Translations under genes and position numbers: made by a program | From: Perkinsus olseni | Lineage: Eukaryota; Perkinsozoa; Perkinsida; Perkinsidae | Length of the DNA stretch: 38,420 nt | Reading direction: 5' to 3' | NCBI GenBank assembly: GCA_013115135.1 | Contig: JABANP010000502.1 | Location: forward strand, 1 to 38,420 | Part shown: positions 1 through 10,492 of the stretch, in pieces | Numbering within the stretch: the first letter of the stretch is position 1 | Layout: every line of letters starts with the position of its first letter | Notes under the pieces: generated by a model | The model's database searches: none | What the model was told of the DNA's origin: nothing | What the model saw: the letters and a program-made list of their open reading frames with translations, nothing else

Positions 1-1788
1 GCTCAAAGTGCAGTAAGCTCTTGAAGCGCCAGTAGGCCTCTTTTCTCCATCCGTGGGCTGCATTTGACGATGGGCTGTAGCCAACCGGTCTACCATTTTG
101 TTCCTAGGACCCTCCTATGGCGCGATCATAAAGTCATTTGGCTGGAATGGTTGATCAAAGTCCGGATAGCGAAATGAGGGCGTATAGCTAGAGCCAACGT
201 GCTAAAGCTATGTGAACAGTCGCCAGTATATTCCCTGAATTTCAGGTCATGCTTTGGCGTTTAAGTACGAGATTGGCGGTCGAAGAAATCCAGGAATGAA
301 TTCTCTATAGTAACCAACTGGCTTTAAAGAAGGGCGCAACTCCACAACATTCTGCGGAGCTGGCCACTTCATGGTGGCTCAGCCTTATTAATGGCTGGTC
401 TGGCTGCTGCATCGAAGACGTGGGCGAATTATACCAGGCATGCAGTGCTGCAAGCCCGACAAAGATTCAGGTTACTGTGAAGCGTTGAAACACAATGCGG
501 GTGCTCAAGTGCGTCTCCGGATCAGGAGAAAAGACGGATATCGTCGATAAACCTTCACAAAATGGCAAGTCGGCGAGGATGCGGTCCGCACCTTCACGAT
601 CCGGTACGGGATGCGTCCGGTGGCATGCGCACTTCCATTGGTACAACGGAAACCCTGGCCGGGACAGAACGCCGTTTTATGGCGATCCTCCGGAGCCGCT
701 CGGAACTGCCAATATAGCCTGATTTTAGGATCTAGAGTTGAAAATGCTTTGGCGCCTTGAGTTGCTCCTGCGTCATCTGGCGGAATCAAATATGAATCCA
801 AGACTGCGGCATCATTGAGCTTGCGGTGAATCAATGCATCAAGGCGAACACATTTAACGGTACATACACACACGGGGAAACGATAAAGGGGACGATGACA
901 ACTCGATAACGTCGCTTTAGCCAATATGTCGTCGAGGCATCGCTTGCACCTCCTCCCTCCACTTGTGAGGTATCCTTCTTATCGCTTTCTCCGCAATGGG
1001 GACATCCGTCAGCAGGGGGATCTGATGATCCATCTCGTAAATTCTCCTGGCCTGACTGTAAACCGGTTGCTTGCCATTTACTGCTTAAGTGCAGAATTCA
1101 TAAGCAGAGGCTCATCCGGAGGAAAAGCAGGCGGCTGCTTCATCTTGGAGTCAGGGACGGCAAAGCACGCCGGACCCACGTGTCGTCATCCTTCATATCA
1201 TCCGGATCTACACGTCCTCATCTGGCCAAGTCCTCGTGGCGGAGTCAACCCTCTAACGGCACACGCGAAGGTAATTGCGTAGGGCCTGTCACTATCCGGC
1301 GTCCAGGCTTCACGGACCGTACAAAATAACTGGCCGTGACCGTCCGTCGTGAGTCGGAACAGAGCCCAACAAAATGTCATGAATTATGGGTAACCTGGCC
1401 TGGCGCTCCAGGAGATATAACTCCTGGCCCCTCCGAGGCCTGTGCTGGAGCCCAAGGTTGTCCACTCTGCATCACCTTGCCTCGCAATAACCTGCGACCG
1501 GCGATGCTGTGGAGTTCCCGGCCCCAGCAAGGTACCCTCATACAAACTCAACTATGGCCCTTGATTTTGACAACGGAGCCACAGATCTTCACCAGTCTGA
1601 ATGGCAGCCGTTGCCACAACCGGTGACATCATCGATTAAGGCCACCGATGGTCTGTCGAAGATACTCCTCATAATTAGCCTCAATACTAGGCTCGGCGTC
1701 GACGCTGACGGCGTTCACGTCAGATTACCGTGGTTATTCCGGGTCTCCGACCTCGTCGGCACGGGCAGAGACGACTCTTGATCGAACT
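1..1788. other. No supported gene; probable continuation of decayed retroelement
   Basis: I see no convincing gene here. Open frames on both strands are short and have no recognisable motif. The stretch lies downstream, in minus-strand sense, of the gag-protease relic at about 1.9-3.6 kb, where the reverse transcriptase and integrase of an LTR element would be expected. I could not find a reverse transcriptase YxDD box or an integrase signature. It may be eroded pol sequence, but that is inference from position only. Confidence 0.35.
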
Positions 1789-1894
1789 TTAACCGTAGCC
1801 TTCGGTACCACGGTGGCTACTGGCCGAGCAGGGAGCGTAGTACAACAGAGGGAGAATAATGGGTCGATGTGTCACAACCGACTTCGGGGCTGGC

Positions 1895-2340
1895 CTAACG
1901 CTCGTACCAACCCACAATGACGTAGTAAACCACGGCATAGGAGACTTCTCTTCGGTAGAGGCACAACCAATACTGGGGGTTACCACTGGTGAAAGATCCA
2001 ATACATGACATATCGTGTCCAAGAACCACATCATAATACAGCTCTTCCACCACCATGGCTGATATCGTAAAACCCACACTAGCCATCTCCTCCTCGCTTC
2101 CCTGAGGCTGCCACTCGCCCCAGGGGTCCTTGAACTCGGCGGTGTCATGCTAATGATAATTAATTACCATACCTCCCACCAGACGACATGGAGTCTGATC
2201 CACCGTAATCAATTCCATACCTGGAATCGACCGAATCTGGCCCACATAGCCCGCGGGACTGCGTCCTTTGAGACTATGGTGTGGCAGCTCCCTGTATCAA
2301 CCAGAGTGCCCGCAACAGCGGGCTACGAGGCTCCAGACAC
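1895..2340 (-). pseudogene. Retropepsin-like aspartic protease relic of an LTR retroelement
   Basis: On the minus strand, about 2262-2318 encodes GTLVDTGSCHTIVSKDAV, which carries the DTG(S) active-site triad of retroviral-type aspartic proteases. About 2011-2048 encodes ELYYDVVLGHD, resembling the conserved C-terminal (I/V)LG(M/H)D part of the same fold. The two pieces are not in one uninterrupted frame with a start codon, so the domain is broken. It lies directly downstream of the gag relic on the same strand, as in the gag-pro-pol order of Ty3/gypsy elements. In life it would cleave the element's own polyprotein. No intact reverse transcriptase follows. Confidence 0.6.
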
Positions 2341-2529
2341 AGGGCGACTCAGCACTCCACGCACGAAGAACCACCCTTCCCTCCAAAGGTAGATATAACA
2401 ATACTTTTACTCTCAGATACATTACGAGTCAGAAAATCAATTATAGGCGAAACTGTCGCGTCGGCGGTGGCGGCGTGCTGGCCGGGCGGCCGCCCTACTC
2501 GTTCCCCTGGCCCTTGCCGGGTCCCTCTG

Positions 2530-2600
2530 AGGACACCTCCTAGCCATGTGTCCTTCCTTCCCACTGGATGAGGCAGCCTTGCCGTGGCGCTTCTTTGGTA
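2530..2600 (-). pseudogene. Degenerate zinc-knuckle region of gag
   Basis: The minus-strand frame reads SGKEGHMARRCPQRD. This matches the second half of a retroelement CCHC zinc knuckle (C-G-K-x-G-H-x-A-R-x-C-P), but the two leading cysteines are replaced by serines. It sits between the gag body and the protease relic, the normal place for a nucleocapsid knuckle. With two metal ligands missing it should not bind zinc, which agrees with decay of the element. Confidence 0.5.
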
Positions 2601-2743
2601 CTGGAATTAAGGTCAAGTGTGGACCTCATGTGCCGCACTTTACTCATTCTTGGGGCGTGCTTGCTGACCTGCTGCTTTTCACAGTCTGCGAAGACCTGGC
2701 CAGAATCCTTCGTCACAGGCTGAAATATCTCTCTCGGAGGGAC

Positions 2744-3600
2744 CTAGTCATCATAGCCTCGAACTCCGCTTGCGTCGGTACGGGCTTCTCCGGGCCAAAT
2801 CTTATCATTGGGCAAGCCCGCAGCCACTGCCTTGCTGGCCTGTGCGAAGCGCCTTGCCGTCATCCACAATATGCGGGGTAATGTCGCCCGATCCGTGGCG
2901 ATCTCTTCCCTAACAAAAGCTCTGGGTTGCGCCGCCGGTGGCGCAGCTTCCACGCTATAACGATCAAATATCTGTCGATCCACTAACCTCCTTAGGCAAC
3001 TTGCTCGTATCTGGAAGGGCCCTGTTATAATCCTTCCATATGCCACCCGCCACTTAATCACGGCTGCGAACGCCGAAAAGGGCTGGCGACCATCCCAGGA
3101 TAATCCGTGGAACGCCTTCAAAATCTCATCCGGTTGCCAACGCGCGGAACAGCCTGAGCGGAGCATCTCGCTATGCTACTGGCCCAGTCCTCGCTTGCTG
3201 GCTAACGTCTCCCAGGAGTCGAAATAATCATCCTCAGGTACAATCCAAGAGTATGCGGACTTCGTTAGGCCAGTGAGCCGCCTCGGCCGCCGCCTCATAG
3301 CGTTTCAACCATGCGCGAAAATCAGCAGTCCCATCGTACCCAGCAGGCATACGATTAGTAATCTGGACGTTCACAGAGCTCCTCGCTCTTGCGGGATCAT
3401 TCTGTCTTGCTGGGGTCGTGTCCTGCGTGGCTGGTGCCGTGGAACTGACGCCTTGACTAGCCGCGACCTCCTCAGGAGTTCGTTGTACTGCTGTGCTGCG
3501 GTTCTGGCCATGTCGGTGAGTTGTGCCATCTGCTCGTCAGTAAGACCCACGCTTGACCCCGTTCTGTCGCTTCATTAGCGGCAACGTCAACATCAATCGG
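2744..3600 (-). pseudogene. Gag relic of a Ty3/gypsy-like LTR retrotransposon
   Basis: Minus-strand translation, pieced from more than one frame, gives a Gag-like protein. About 3281-3350 encodes MPAGYDGTADFRAWLKRYEA, typical of Ty3/gypsy capsid (retrotransposon gag family), followed by a DYFDSWETLAS-like segment and, in 2744-3166, a 140-codon open stretch with QPDEILKAFHGLSWDG. An upstream glutamine-rich TDEQMAQLTDMARTAAQQYN segment near 3470-3550 could be the N-terminal matrix-like part. The frame changes near 3250 and there is an in-frame stop just before 3166, so the gene is dead. The family call rests on motif resemblance; flanking LTRs were not identified. Confidence 0.6.
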
Positions 3601-4018
3601 TGATCTAGCCGATCCAGAACTCATATTCGTTGTTGTGCTTGGTGTCAGAACAAGGAGCTGCTACTCAATTGTGAGGGTTTCAACACAACAACGCTTGTTA
3701 TCTGATATACGTTAACAGATAATAGTCCAGAGTCTGAGAGCCAAACCAATGCCACCAGAATACCCGCGGTACGATACCACAGAAGAGAAGAGAGAAAGGC
3801 TACTCTTCCTAGACGGTCTGTCTATCTGGCCTCAGCCACGCAAGGCGCCTCACGCTATGCGCATGCGTGCTGGCCTAAAGGGGACAGCGAAGCACAATAA
3901 GGATACTGGCCTCGAATGAGTAGACGGAAAGAGACTATAGAGACTCAGTCTGATAATTATAGTAATGGTAGGACTGGCCCTGGCGTGCGCGCAATACACC
4001 AAGGGAGTGACTGCCATC
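3601..4018. other. Intergenic, possible element flank
   Basis: No gene is seen. The stretch lies just upstream, in minus-strand sense, of the gag relic, where a leader and LTR would be expected. An imperfect inverted repeat surrounds 3698-3722. I could not identify LTR ends or a primer-binding site. Confidence 0.3.
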
Positions 4019-4026
4019 ACAAACCG

Positions 4027-4140
4027 ACCAAAATCCAAGGCACCTGACCGATTTCCAAGGCATCTGACCGAAATCCAAGGCTTTCGACCAAAATCCAAGG
4101 CGGGTGAGCGTTTTCCAGGGCGGGCAGCACTTTTCATGGG
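4027..4140 (+). repeat. 20-bp tandem array, forward orientation
   Basis: Units of exactly 20 bp follow one another: accaaaatccaaggcacctg (4027), accgatttccaaggcatctg (4047), accgaaatccaaggctttcg (4067), accaaaatccaaggcgggtg (4087) and a weaker fifth at 4107, then a degenerate partial unit. The core tCCAAGGc is kept while the flanks drift. Confidence 0.85.
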
Positions 4141-4156
4141 GTTTGGGTGCATGGAA

Positions 4157-4186
4157 GTTACGGTAAGCACTCCACTAGGTCTTGGT
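4157..4186 (+). repeat. 30-bp direct repeat, copy A
   Basis: The sequence begins gttacggtaag and ends ctaggtcttggt. Copy B at 4534-4563 matches at 27 of 30 positions. A tRNA T-arm-like segment (ggttcgaacc, 4261-4270) lies between the copies. Confidence 0.8.
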
Positions 4187-4488
4187 CGACTTCTACCAGC
4201 CTTAACGTTGGAAGAGGAGAAGTTCGCAATGAAAAACAGGAGCTCGACGCATGATCCCCAGGTTCGAACCCCGGGAAGGGCTTTTTTCCTACATTCTCTT
4301 TTTCACCACAATTCTCTTCCTTCTGCGACAGTTTTAACCCCTTTATCACAGTTTCCTCTATTGTACCACCTTTTCCCCAGACTCTGGAGTCCAGAGCTAC
4401 TTCTATTCGGGTGTCCAGGGCCGTTACTACACTTCCAACCCTCGGGTGACCTATTACCTATAACGCAAAGCCTTCGGGTTTGGGGTGA

Positions 4489-4509
4489 AGGTCGCCCGAG
4501 GGGCGACCT
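4489..4509 (+). repeat. Perfect 9-bp hairpin, GAG loop
   Basis: Arms AGGTCGCCC and GGGCGACCT enclose the loop GAG. With about 15 bp of flank on each side it is the reverse complement of the hairpin at 4844-4864, so the two form a larger inverted pair. Confidence 0.85.
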
Positions 4510-4533
4510 GAGTCGGGTTTCTGGTTCACGGGG

Positions 4534-4563
4534 GTTACGGTAAGTACTCTGCTAGGTCTTGGT
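4534..4563 (+). repeat. 30-bp direct repeat, copy B
   Basis: Second copy of the sequence at 4157-4186, 377 bp further on, with three substitutions. Confidence 0.8.
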
Positions 4564-4690
4564 TTTCTTTTTTTTGACGCTGTGTAGTTGCGTGACGACC
4601 AGCAACGCAACGCAACGGTCGTCAAAACGCGCACAGGCCAAAAGACAAGGAGCACATTTCGCTCGCCCCGCGCTGTCTCCTGGGACGGCG

Positions 4691-4750
4691 CCTTGGATTT
4701 TGGTCAGGTGCCTTGGATTTTGGTCAGGTGCCTTGGATTTTGTACTTTGC
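4691..4750 (-). repeat. 20-bp tandem array, reverse orientation
   Basis: Two perfect copies of ccttggattttggtcaggtg (4691 and 4711) and a partial third (4731). The unit is the reverse complement of the 4027 array unit, so the arrays face each other across about 550 bp. Confidence 0.85.
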
Positions 4751-4843
4751 CCGAAATATCTCAAGCTCATCTGTCCCTGTCTTTATCTTCTCGATTATCT
4801 TCGGGCGCGGCTCGGCCGTGTAGGCTAACCGGGAACCGGACTC

Positions 4844-4864
4844 AGGTCGCCCTTCGGGCGACCT
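4844..4864 (-). repeat. Perfect 9-bp hairpin, TTC loop
   Basis: Arms AGGTCGCCC and GGGCGACCT enclose TTC. It mirrors the 4489-4509 hairpin, including its GACTC and TTCACC flanks. Confidence 0.85.
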
Positions 4865-4885
4865 TCACCAAAAACCCGAGAGCCG

Positions 4886-7254
4886 CGCAATGTAAGGGGT
4901 CAGTAACGTCGGGTGAGCTCCAAAGCCATCCTCGGGATACCGGAAAACTCCTCAGGAAATGGATTTACTCGATGCAACTCGATAGATCAAGATGGTATGT
5001 TTTCCGTTGAGATTTCGCCAACAACGCGGGCATGATGATGTAGGCTGTGGAACCAAAAAGTTTATCGCAAAAACTACATAAGACTAGAACTTAGTGACAG
5101 ATTTTGAGAATTCAGTGACTGAGCCAGTGGCGGTAAGTGATCGCTTCATAGCTAATAGGCGCTGCTAGCGCAGCTGATCGTTGTCCCACCTCTGAGCGCC
5201 GTATCATAGCACACTCCTTCCACTCTCATTCGATTCGGTTGTATTCACCTCTTTGAGACTCAGAGTTTGAGTGCTGGAGTCCCCGATAGTCCACCCTTGT
5301 CGCTGACGCAACAACAGACAGACGGCAAGGATAACCCGCATGAGATTTCGAGAGGCCATCTGCGTAAATGGCTCATGATGTCAAGGGACTTGCAACTACT
5401 ACGACGGTCCTGTGACTCAGAATTCCCGGGTCAGGAACCGCTCCTTAACGTCGCCTGAATCGGCTCCTTGTGGACCTGCTAGGAACGATCGCAGCTTGGC
5501 GGCAGAAATGCACAATACGAGCGAAGTCCCCATGGTTGGGAGCGTGAACAGCGTGTGGCTTTGCTCTGACCTGTTTGCCACTCATTAGTGTTAGAGCCAG
5601 CAACGGGGCAGCAGCCGGTGTTTGACGTCATCTGGAAGTTAGCGGCCACTACGCTCTGTAGGACACGAGAGAACTGCCCGGCTCCATAGCCACACTCGGT
5701 TGAGTCATCGGTCTTCAGTATCCTCCCTCCACACAATATCCTCCGACGGAGCGGAGGATTGGGTCGGGCTCGCATCCGTCATCATCACATTTCGATGCTC
5801 ACAACCATTACATCTCATGGTTGTATCGGTTGCTCCGAGCCGAGCAACTTGCTCGAGCTTTACCTACTCTAGCAGTGGACTCAATTGAAGCACTGCGGCC
5901 TCATTCATCGCACACAAACTTCTCTGGAAAAAACCAGTGTGGTAGCTACTGCAGTAGTCGTGAGCGCTTCAGCATCACAGGAGGGGCTGCATGCGACTTG
6001 ATCGAATATCCCGAAACTAACGTTGCTTCCCTCGAGTTGCTATGAGATCCAGGCCCGAGTAGCTGGCTTTAAAGTCTCAAGGTCCGTTTATGAAGATTGA
6101 TGGTTCGAACGCGGATTGGAGCTTCCAAACTGCGGACTTCCGAGTCACGAGCTATCGAAACTTGGCTTTGAGCATCTATTTTGAGGAAAGACCAGACACT
6201 GGTGACGGAATTCAGAGTTCTATCACGAACTTCAAAGTTCTACGCACGGATTGGATATGCCCGTTAGTAACGAGCAGTTACAAACTGAGGCATCCGAATT
6301 CACCTTCTCGAATTTGATAGCTCTTTCTCCAACCTAAAATTGGGCAAGGTTTATTCTGCGCCTCAGCCGCTACCTCAATGATAACGTAGTTGTGTTATGT
6401 GCCTCAGTTGACTCTAACACAAGAGTGAAGGGAGGCGCCGAGAAAGCCTCGAGCATGCGTGCAACTGTGTAGGCAGCATAGCTAATGGCAAAGCAGCGCA
6501 ACCATTCTCAGCCCTCAGCATCATCATACACAAGAAGCATCAAAGCAGCAATACTCAGTAGCTTAATCACTTATGATAAGCCTATGACGGCTTCGTATAA
6601 CAGTTGTGTGAAAGAACTTCTGTCCCGTTGTATCCACGCGCTCGCGCATACGTGCATGATCATCAGCAGCACCGGTCGCAGCCTACCTGCACTCTCCAGA
6701 ATCGCTCTCGTTACTGCAACACTACCTTGTCTCACTTGACGCACTCTGTTCACTGTGTTTACTCGATTCAGATCAACGGAGCAAAAAGTTATGAAGATAG
6801 CTCGTTGCTGTTATGGTGGGGCCAGCGTATGCGTGCAACGATGAGGCTAGCCGTTGCCGGGCTAGTGTTGACCAGAAGACTCTTTTGAGAAGAGTGACTA
6901 GTCCTAGCCCTTGACACTGTCGGGCCCTTCATTTATCGATAGAGGCTCTATTATCTCTATATCGAGCCACCATGGCTCTAGGTGACTCGGGTTGCCCGAG
7001 TCAGGCAAGAGAGTCTTTCGGCCTAGTAGCGCATGACAGCTCATGATGAATTGCCCATTCTGAAGTGGAGGTTGGCGGTTTTTCTGGTGAGATGCGTAGC
7101 GGGGCATCAGTAAGACCGGAGTCTCCCTCCATGTAAGGCAGCTAGCTCAAGCCTTCGATTCACGGAGATGAGCTTTGCTTCCTAGCCTCTCGAGACTGGC
7201 TCTCCGTAGAGGTTGATAATCATTTCAGATTCTTTTGAGTCATTTCCTCTCGAC
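4886..7254. other. Intergenic stretch without a supported gene
   Basis: Only short open frames are present, without motifs, on both strands. Small structures are visible: an inverted pair around 5735-5760 (atcctccg/cggaggat), a 7-bp palindrome with a single central base at 5841-5855, and an 8-bp hairpin near 6987-7005 (gactcggg/cccgagtc). The final few hundred bases are the likely promoter region of the TIR-like gene that follows; no promoter element was recognised. Confidence 0.4.
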
Positions 7255-8556
7255 ATGGACTGCAGTAGGCTATCGCCAGACTCGCATAGCGATGGTCAGC
7301 TACGAGGCTGCCCTTTACCAACTATCATGTTGGATCGAACTTTCCTTCGTAACTGCGACAGTCGAAGTGATGCGTTCAGTGCCTCGGTACCAGTCAGGTC
7401 CATCGACTTTTTCTTGAGCCATTCTTGGTCTGCTGATGGTTTTTGGAAACAGATGGCTATTTTCATCTATTTTAATTCTGCTTCTGCTTACAAACTCGTG
7501 TTATTGCCATTTTTGACGGGAGCATATCTCCTTCTCTCCCCCACCCTCCACGGCAGACTTCTAGAGCTATTCTTATCTGTTCTCAGTTGTGTACCATTCC
7601 TTATTGTTCTATTCTTTATTCCACTTTTTAAGCATCGCAATACAATGGTTTTTCTCGATATATGTTGCATACCGCAGAAGGATCCGGTCGCTAAGCTATA
7701 CGGCATATCGAAGCTGGCTGAGTATCTCCGAGTATCAGATAAGCTCTTAATACTCTGGTCTCCCGATTATCTTGATCGGCTTTGGTGTGTTTACGAGCTG
7801 GCCGTCTTTCTTCGGACGCATGACGAGAAAGATGTGGTTTTGGTTAACCTGAATCACATCAAGCTCTGTGTGTCGTTGATGCTTCTGCAGTTCTTCAGTA
7901 TCCTCACTCTGTGTCTACAGCTCTATTATAAATCAACACAGATTGTGTATATCGGATATCTCTTGGGAATGGTCACGAGTCTCTTAATAGGTCGCGAAGC
8001 CTTCACTTGCAGTAAAGAATGGCAGAAGTTCTGCTCTAGAGTGAAGCGTTTCAACGTCCGTGAAGCTAGGTGCACATCCTTAGCTGACTACTACACCCTC
8101 AAGCAGCTCATTACTGATATGTACGGATCGGAGGCAAAGTTTGCAGCGGTCGTGAGGTGTCTGTGGCTAGGTGGAGGCGAAGCGAAGAGCATCCCCACTT
8201 GGCTATTCTCCGGGGCGTCTTTGAGGATGATGTGTGCACCTTATATCCCCCTCATCGTGGCGTGCACTGCATATTCTATTACCAGCATAACCACGAGGCT
8301 GGTGGTCCCTCTGTTGCGGGTATATCCCCCTGGTTCAATCGCTGAGTCCCCACCGATTATGAGACTCGTAGCGCTTTGGTCCACGAGTCGCTGTATTTTC
8401 TCGATTCTCATGATGTGCTTTCGCGCTCCTTTTATGCTACTTATTGGACAGAAATTGGCGACTAGTTGGATCTCCGAGGAAGTTGAAGAATGGCGTCTTT
8501 ACATAGTTTTTGCGCTGTGCTTTAGCGCGTACACCTGTTTAACACAGATTGTATGA
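7255..8556 (+). CDS. Membrane-embedded TIR-like protein, copy 1 (C-terminally truncated)
   Basis: A 433-residue polytopic protein with a split TIR-like domain. From the ATG at 7255, FFLSHSW (SHSW at 55-58) is the TIR first-strand motif. It is followed not by a helix but by two hydrophobic segments (about 65-93 and 102-124). The domain then resumes with VFLDICCIPQ (FLD 133-135), LLILWSPDY and RLWCVYELAVFL. The Glu of WCVYEL (residue 181) lines up with the catalytic glutamate of NAD-cleaving TIR domains, as in the plant TIR pattern RWC-x-x-EL. Four further hydrophobic segments follow. The frame is open for 14 more codons upstream, but only from a TTG. Compared with the copy at 11430, the last 52 residues are missing because TGC became TGA. 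Substrate and partners are unknown; NADase activity is inference. Confidence 0.8.
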   Translation: MDCSRLSPDSHSDGQLRGCPLPTIMLDRTFLRNCDSRSDAFSASVPVRSIDFFLSHSWSADGFWKQMAIFIYFNSASAYKLVLLPFLTGAYLLLSPTLHGRLLELFLSVLSCVPFLIVLFFIPLFKHRNTMVFLDICCIPQKDPVAKLYGISKLAEYLRVSDKLLILWSPDYLDRLWCVYELAVFLRTHDEKDVVLVNLNHIKLCVSLMLLQFFSILTLCLQLYYKSTQIVYIGYLLGMVTSLLIGREAFTCSKEWQKFCSRVKRFNVREARCTSLADYYTLKQLITDMYGSEAKFAAVVRCLWLGGGEAKSIPTWLFSGASLRMMCAPYIPLIVACTAYSITSITTRLVVPLLRVYPPGSIAESPPIMRLVALWSTSRCIFSILMMCFRAPFMLLIGQKLATSWISEEVEEWRLYIVFALCFSAYTCLTQIV

Positions 8557-8700
8557 GGTTTGTGGATTTCTCTCATCACCCTCTCAGCACAGCCGCACTT
8601 AAGGCATTTACGGACGAGGCGTATCTCTGAATGAGCAGCGTCACCGCTCTGAGTGTAGTATCTCATTTTCTAAAACTATCATATGCGTATGAACCTCAGA
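8557..8700 (+). pseudogene. Decayed 3' end of TIR-like copy 1
   Basis: Sequence after the stop at 8554-8556 is still alignable to the last 52 codons of copy 2 (12765-12920), for example the shared ctcagcacagccgcact. It contains a 2-bp length change a few codons after the stop, so even reading through would shift frame. The last membrane segment of the family was therefore once encoded here and has been lost. Confidence 0.75.
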
Positions 8701-9571
8701 GTGACAGATCTCAATCTCCAAATGTACTCGAGTTCTGAGTTCTATGTCTTGCGGAGATACACACTTTGGTACCGGTTACGAAGTAGGCGCGTTTAGTTTG
8801 GAGACGGAGACAATACCACAATCAGGTTCGCGAACCTCTTGTGAGCTCTGGGGAGGCTATTCGCATGAGTGCTTCAACATTATCAATAAAGTACAGTAGC
8901 TTGTGCGTTGTAGTTGATTTCAATTCCAACCCCTCCCGCCCACCCCTCAGGGGTGACCCCTGTGTTGGAGGTTCTGAGACGGTTTGACGTTGCCCAGGTC
9001 TCGCGGGCTCATCGTGCCCTAGCAAGCTTCGCATGTCTGCTGCTATGAGTTGCAGCATTGGCAGGATACTGGTTAGATCACATTGTGCCTGCTCTGAAGC
9101 CTGCTATGGTCCTCGATGAGACCGCCTACTGTTGACCCAAACTTCATATGACTGAGTCTCACAAGCTAATCCGGGTCAAGTTGTCCATTCTCCTCAGGGG
9201 AGAGTCGGGGTAGGATCTATACTCGGCAAGTTATACTCAACGGCCCGAATCTTAAAGACTTAATTTTTCTTGCGTTCGGATCCCGATATTCCGAAGCATC
9301 GTCATCTACCAGGTGTCTCGGTCGAGCCCGCAATATAACGCTGCAATACTATATTGCCCATGCACCTTACTCGTTCTCGCATACGATGTGCGGGAAGGTT
9401 GCACGCGTTCGGTGATCGAACTTCGGTCTGACGTGATCAGTGACAAATCAGTTGAACGATATCTCTTGATGAACTTGGAAGGTATGCAGGTTCTGCTTTA
9501 GGAACCTCGAGCATTGACTGATACCAGTGTCTGGTTACAGTATGAGATTCGAATCACAGCCTGATCCATTC

Positions 9572-9601
9572 ATTCTGATGATCAGAATCTGATCCGGATC
9601 A
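9572..9601. repeat. Adjacent perfect palindromes
   Basis: ATTCTGAT-g-ATCAGAAT (arms of 8, one central base) at 9572-9588 is followed immediately by TGATCC/GGATCA (arms of 6, no centre) at 9590-9601. Confidence 0.85.
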
Positions 9602-10306
9602 CGGAAGCCCGATACAGATGCATGGTTATTTTTTTTCGAACGCTGGTTTATGAGACGTATCGCTGGTTCGTGATTGTGATTGATGTTGTGTGATTGCAAC
9701 CATCGACTTTAATTATTGTGCCTGATAGGTTTATCCGTTGCGTCACCGCAATCCCAACGAGTTCCCCTGATGAGAATAGCGGATACGTGATCCATTACCT
9801 CATCAGGAATCATCGGTACCATCTGAAACTTCAATCACATACAGTATCTCACAAAAATCAAGGGTGACTCTTGATTCTTCGGGACAAACCTGTCTCCCGG
9901 CGACCATCATTGATATCTCTGTACTTGTCATCTTCACTTGCCTGAGGCGATGAGCCTCAAACGCGACTTATTGATGATTCTCTTTGGGCTATCCTCTATA
10001 AGTTCTTGCTGGCCGTATCGCTTCTCTTCTCCGTGCCGTGGTCCTCCCCATGCATTGAGTGATTCTAAGTGGAGAGGATGTTACCTCTCCGGTGAACCGC
10101 CAATGGGAAGCTTCAATTAGTCCTGTTCTCGTAGAGGCCGAGAACTAGCGTTGCCCGCTGCGGTATGACCACCTGCACCCTTGAACAGACGGACGGGTTC
10201 TCGTGCCCTCGACTTGATCAGTCGCGCCGAATTTGGCAGCCTAGAGCATCAAGGCATAGTGCCTCCGAGCGCCAGGCTCCAGCGAGGCCAGAGGCTTGAT
10301 TAGAGA

Positions 10307-10492
10307 ACTCTGTAATACAGAGTATCGGCGGAGTCCGCCGGGCGGACTCAAGGTTGAATCCTGAAGCCAGTCGTGGAGGTTAACTACCAAATTGGCGGAA
10401 CTAGAGCCACTCGAATCGAGTTCGACTCGACTCTTAGCGGCCTTCTGAATCAGAAACTCTGCTCGAGTGAGATAGTTGAACTATCATAGTTC
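10307..10492. repeat. Cluster of single-base-centre palindromes
   Basis: ACTCTGTA-a-TACAGAGT at 10307-10323 and GAGTCCGCC-g-GGCGGACTC at 10331-10349 are followed by an overlapping pair: GATAGTT-g-AACTATC (10471-10485) and GAACTAT-c-ATAGTTC (10478-10492). A smaller TTCTGA-a-TCAGAA is at 10443-10455. All have exactly one unpaired central base. Confidence 0.9.

Larger units (their letters stand above)
4019..4885. repeat. Compound repeat element with mirrored 20-bp arrays and hairpins
   Basis: This stretch holds several internal repeats that look like one compact non-coding element. A 20-bp unit array in one orientation (4027-4140) is matched by the same unit in the opposite orientation (4691-4750). 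A 30-bp direct repeat occurs at 4157-4186 and 4534-4563. A hairpin with its flanks at about 4470-4523 reappears reverse-complemented at about 4828-4885. A tRNA T-arm-like sequence, GGTTCGAACC, lies at 4261-4270 and is followed by a T run. The layout suggests a foldback or SINE-like mobile element, but no transposase is present and the borders are estimates. Confidence 0.55.

Noticed and set aside
4258..4282. tRNA gene around ggttcgaacc followed by a T run
   Set aside because: The T-arm-like part is good, but no acceptor 5' strand or anticodon arm was found upstream. I kept it only as part of the compound repeat.
7213..7254. Upstream extension of TIR-like copy 1
   Set aside because: It starts at TTG, which is not expected to initiate in this eukaryote; the first ATG is 7255.
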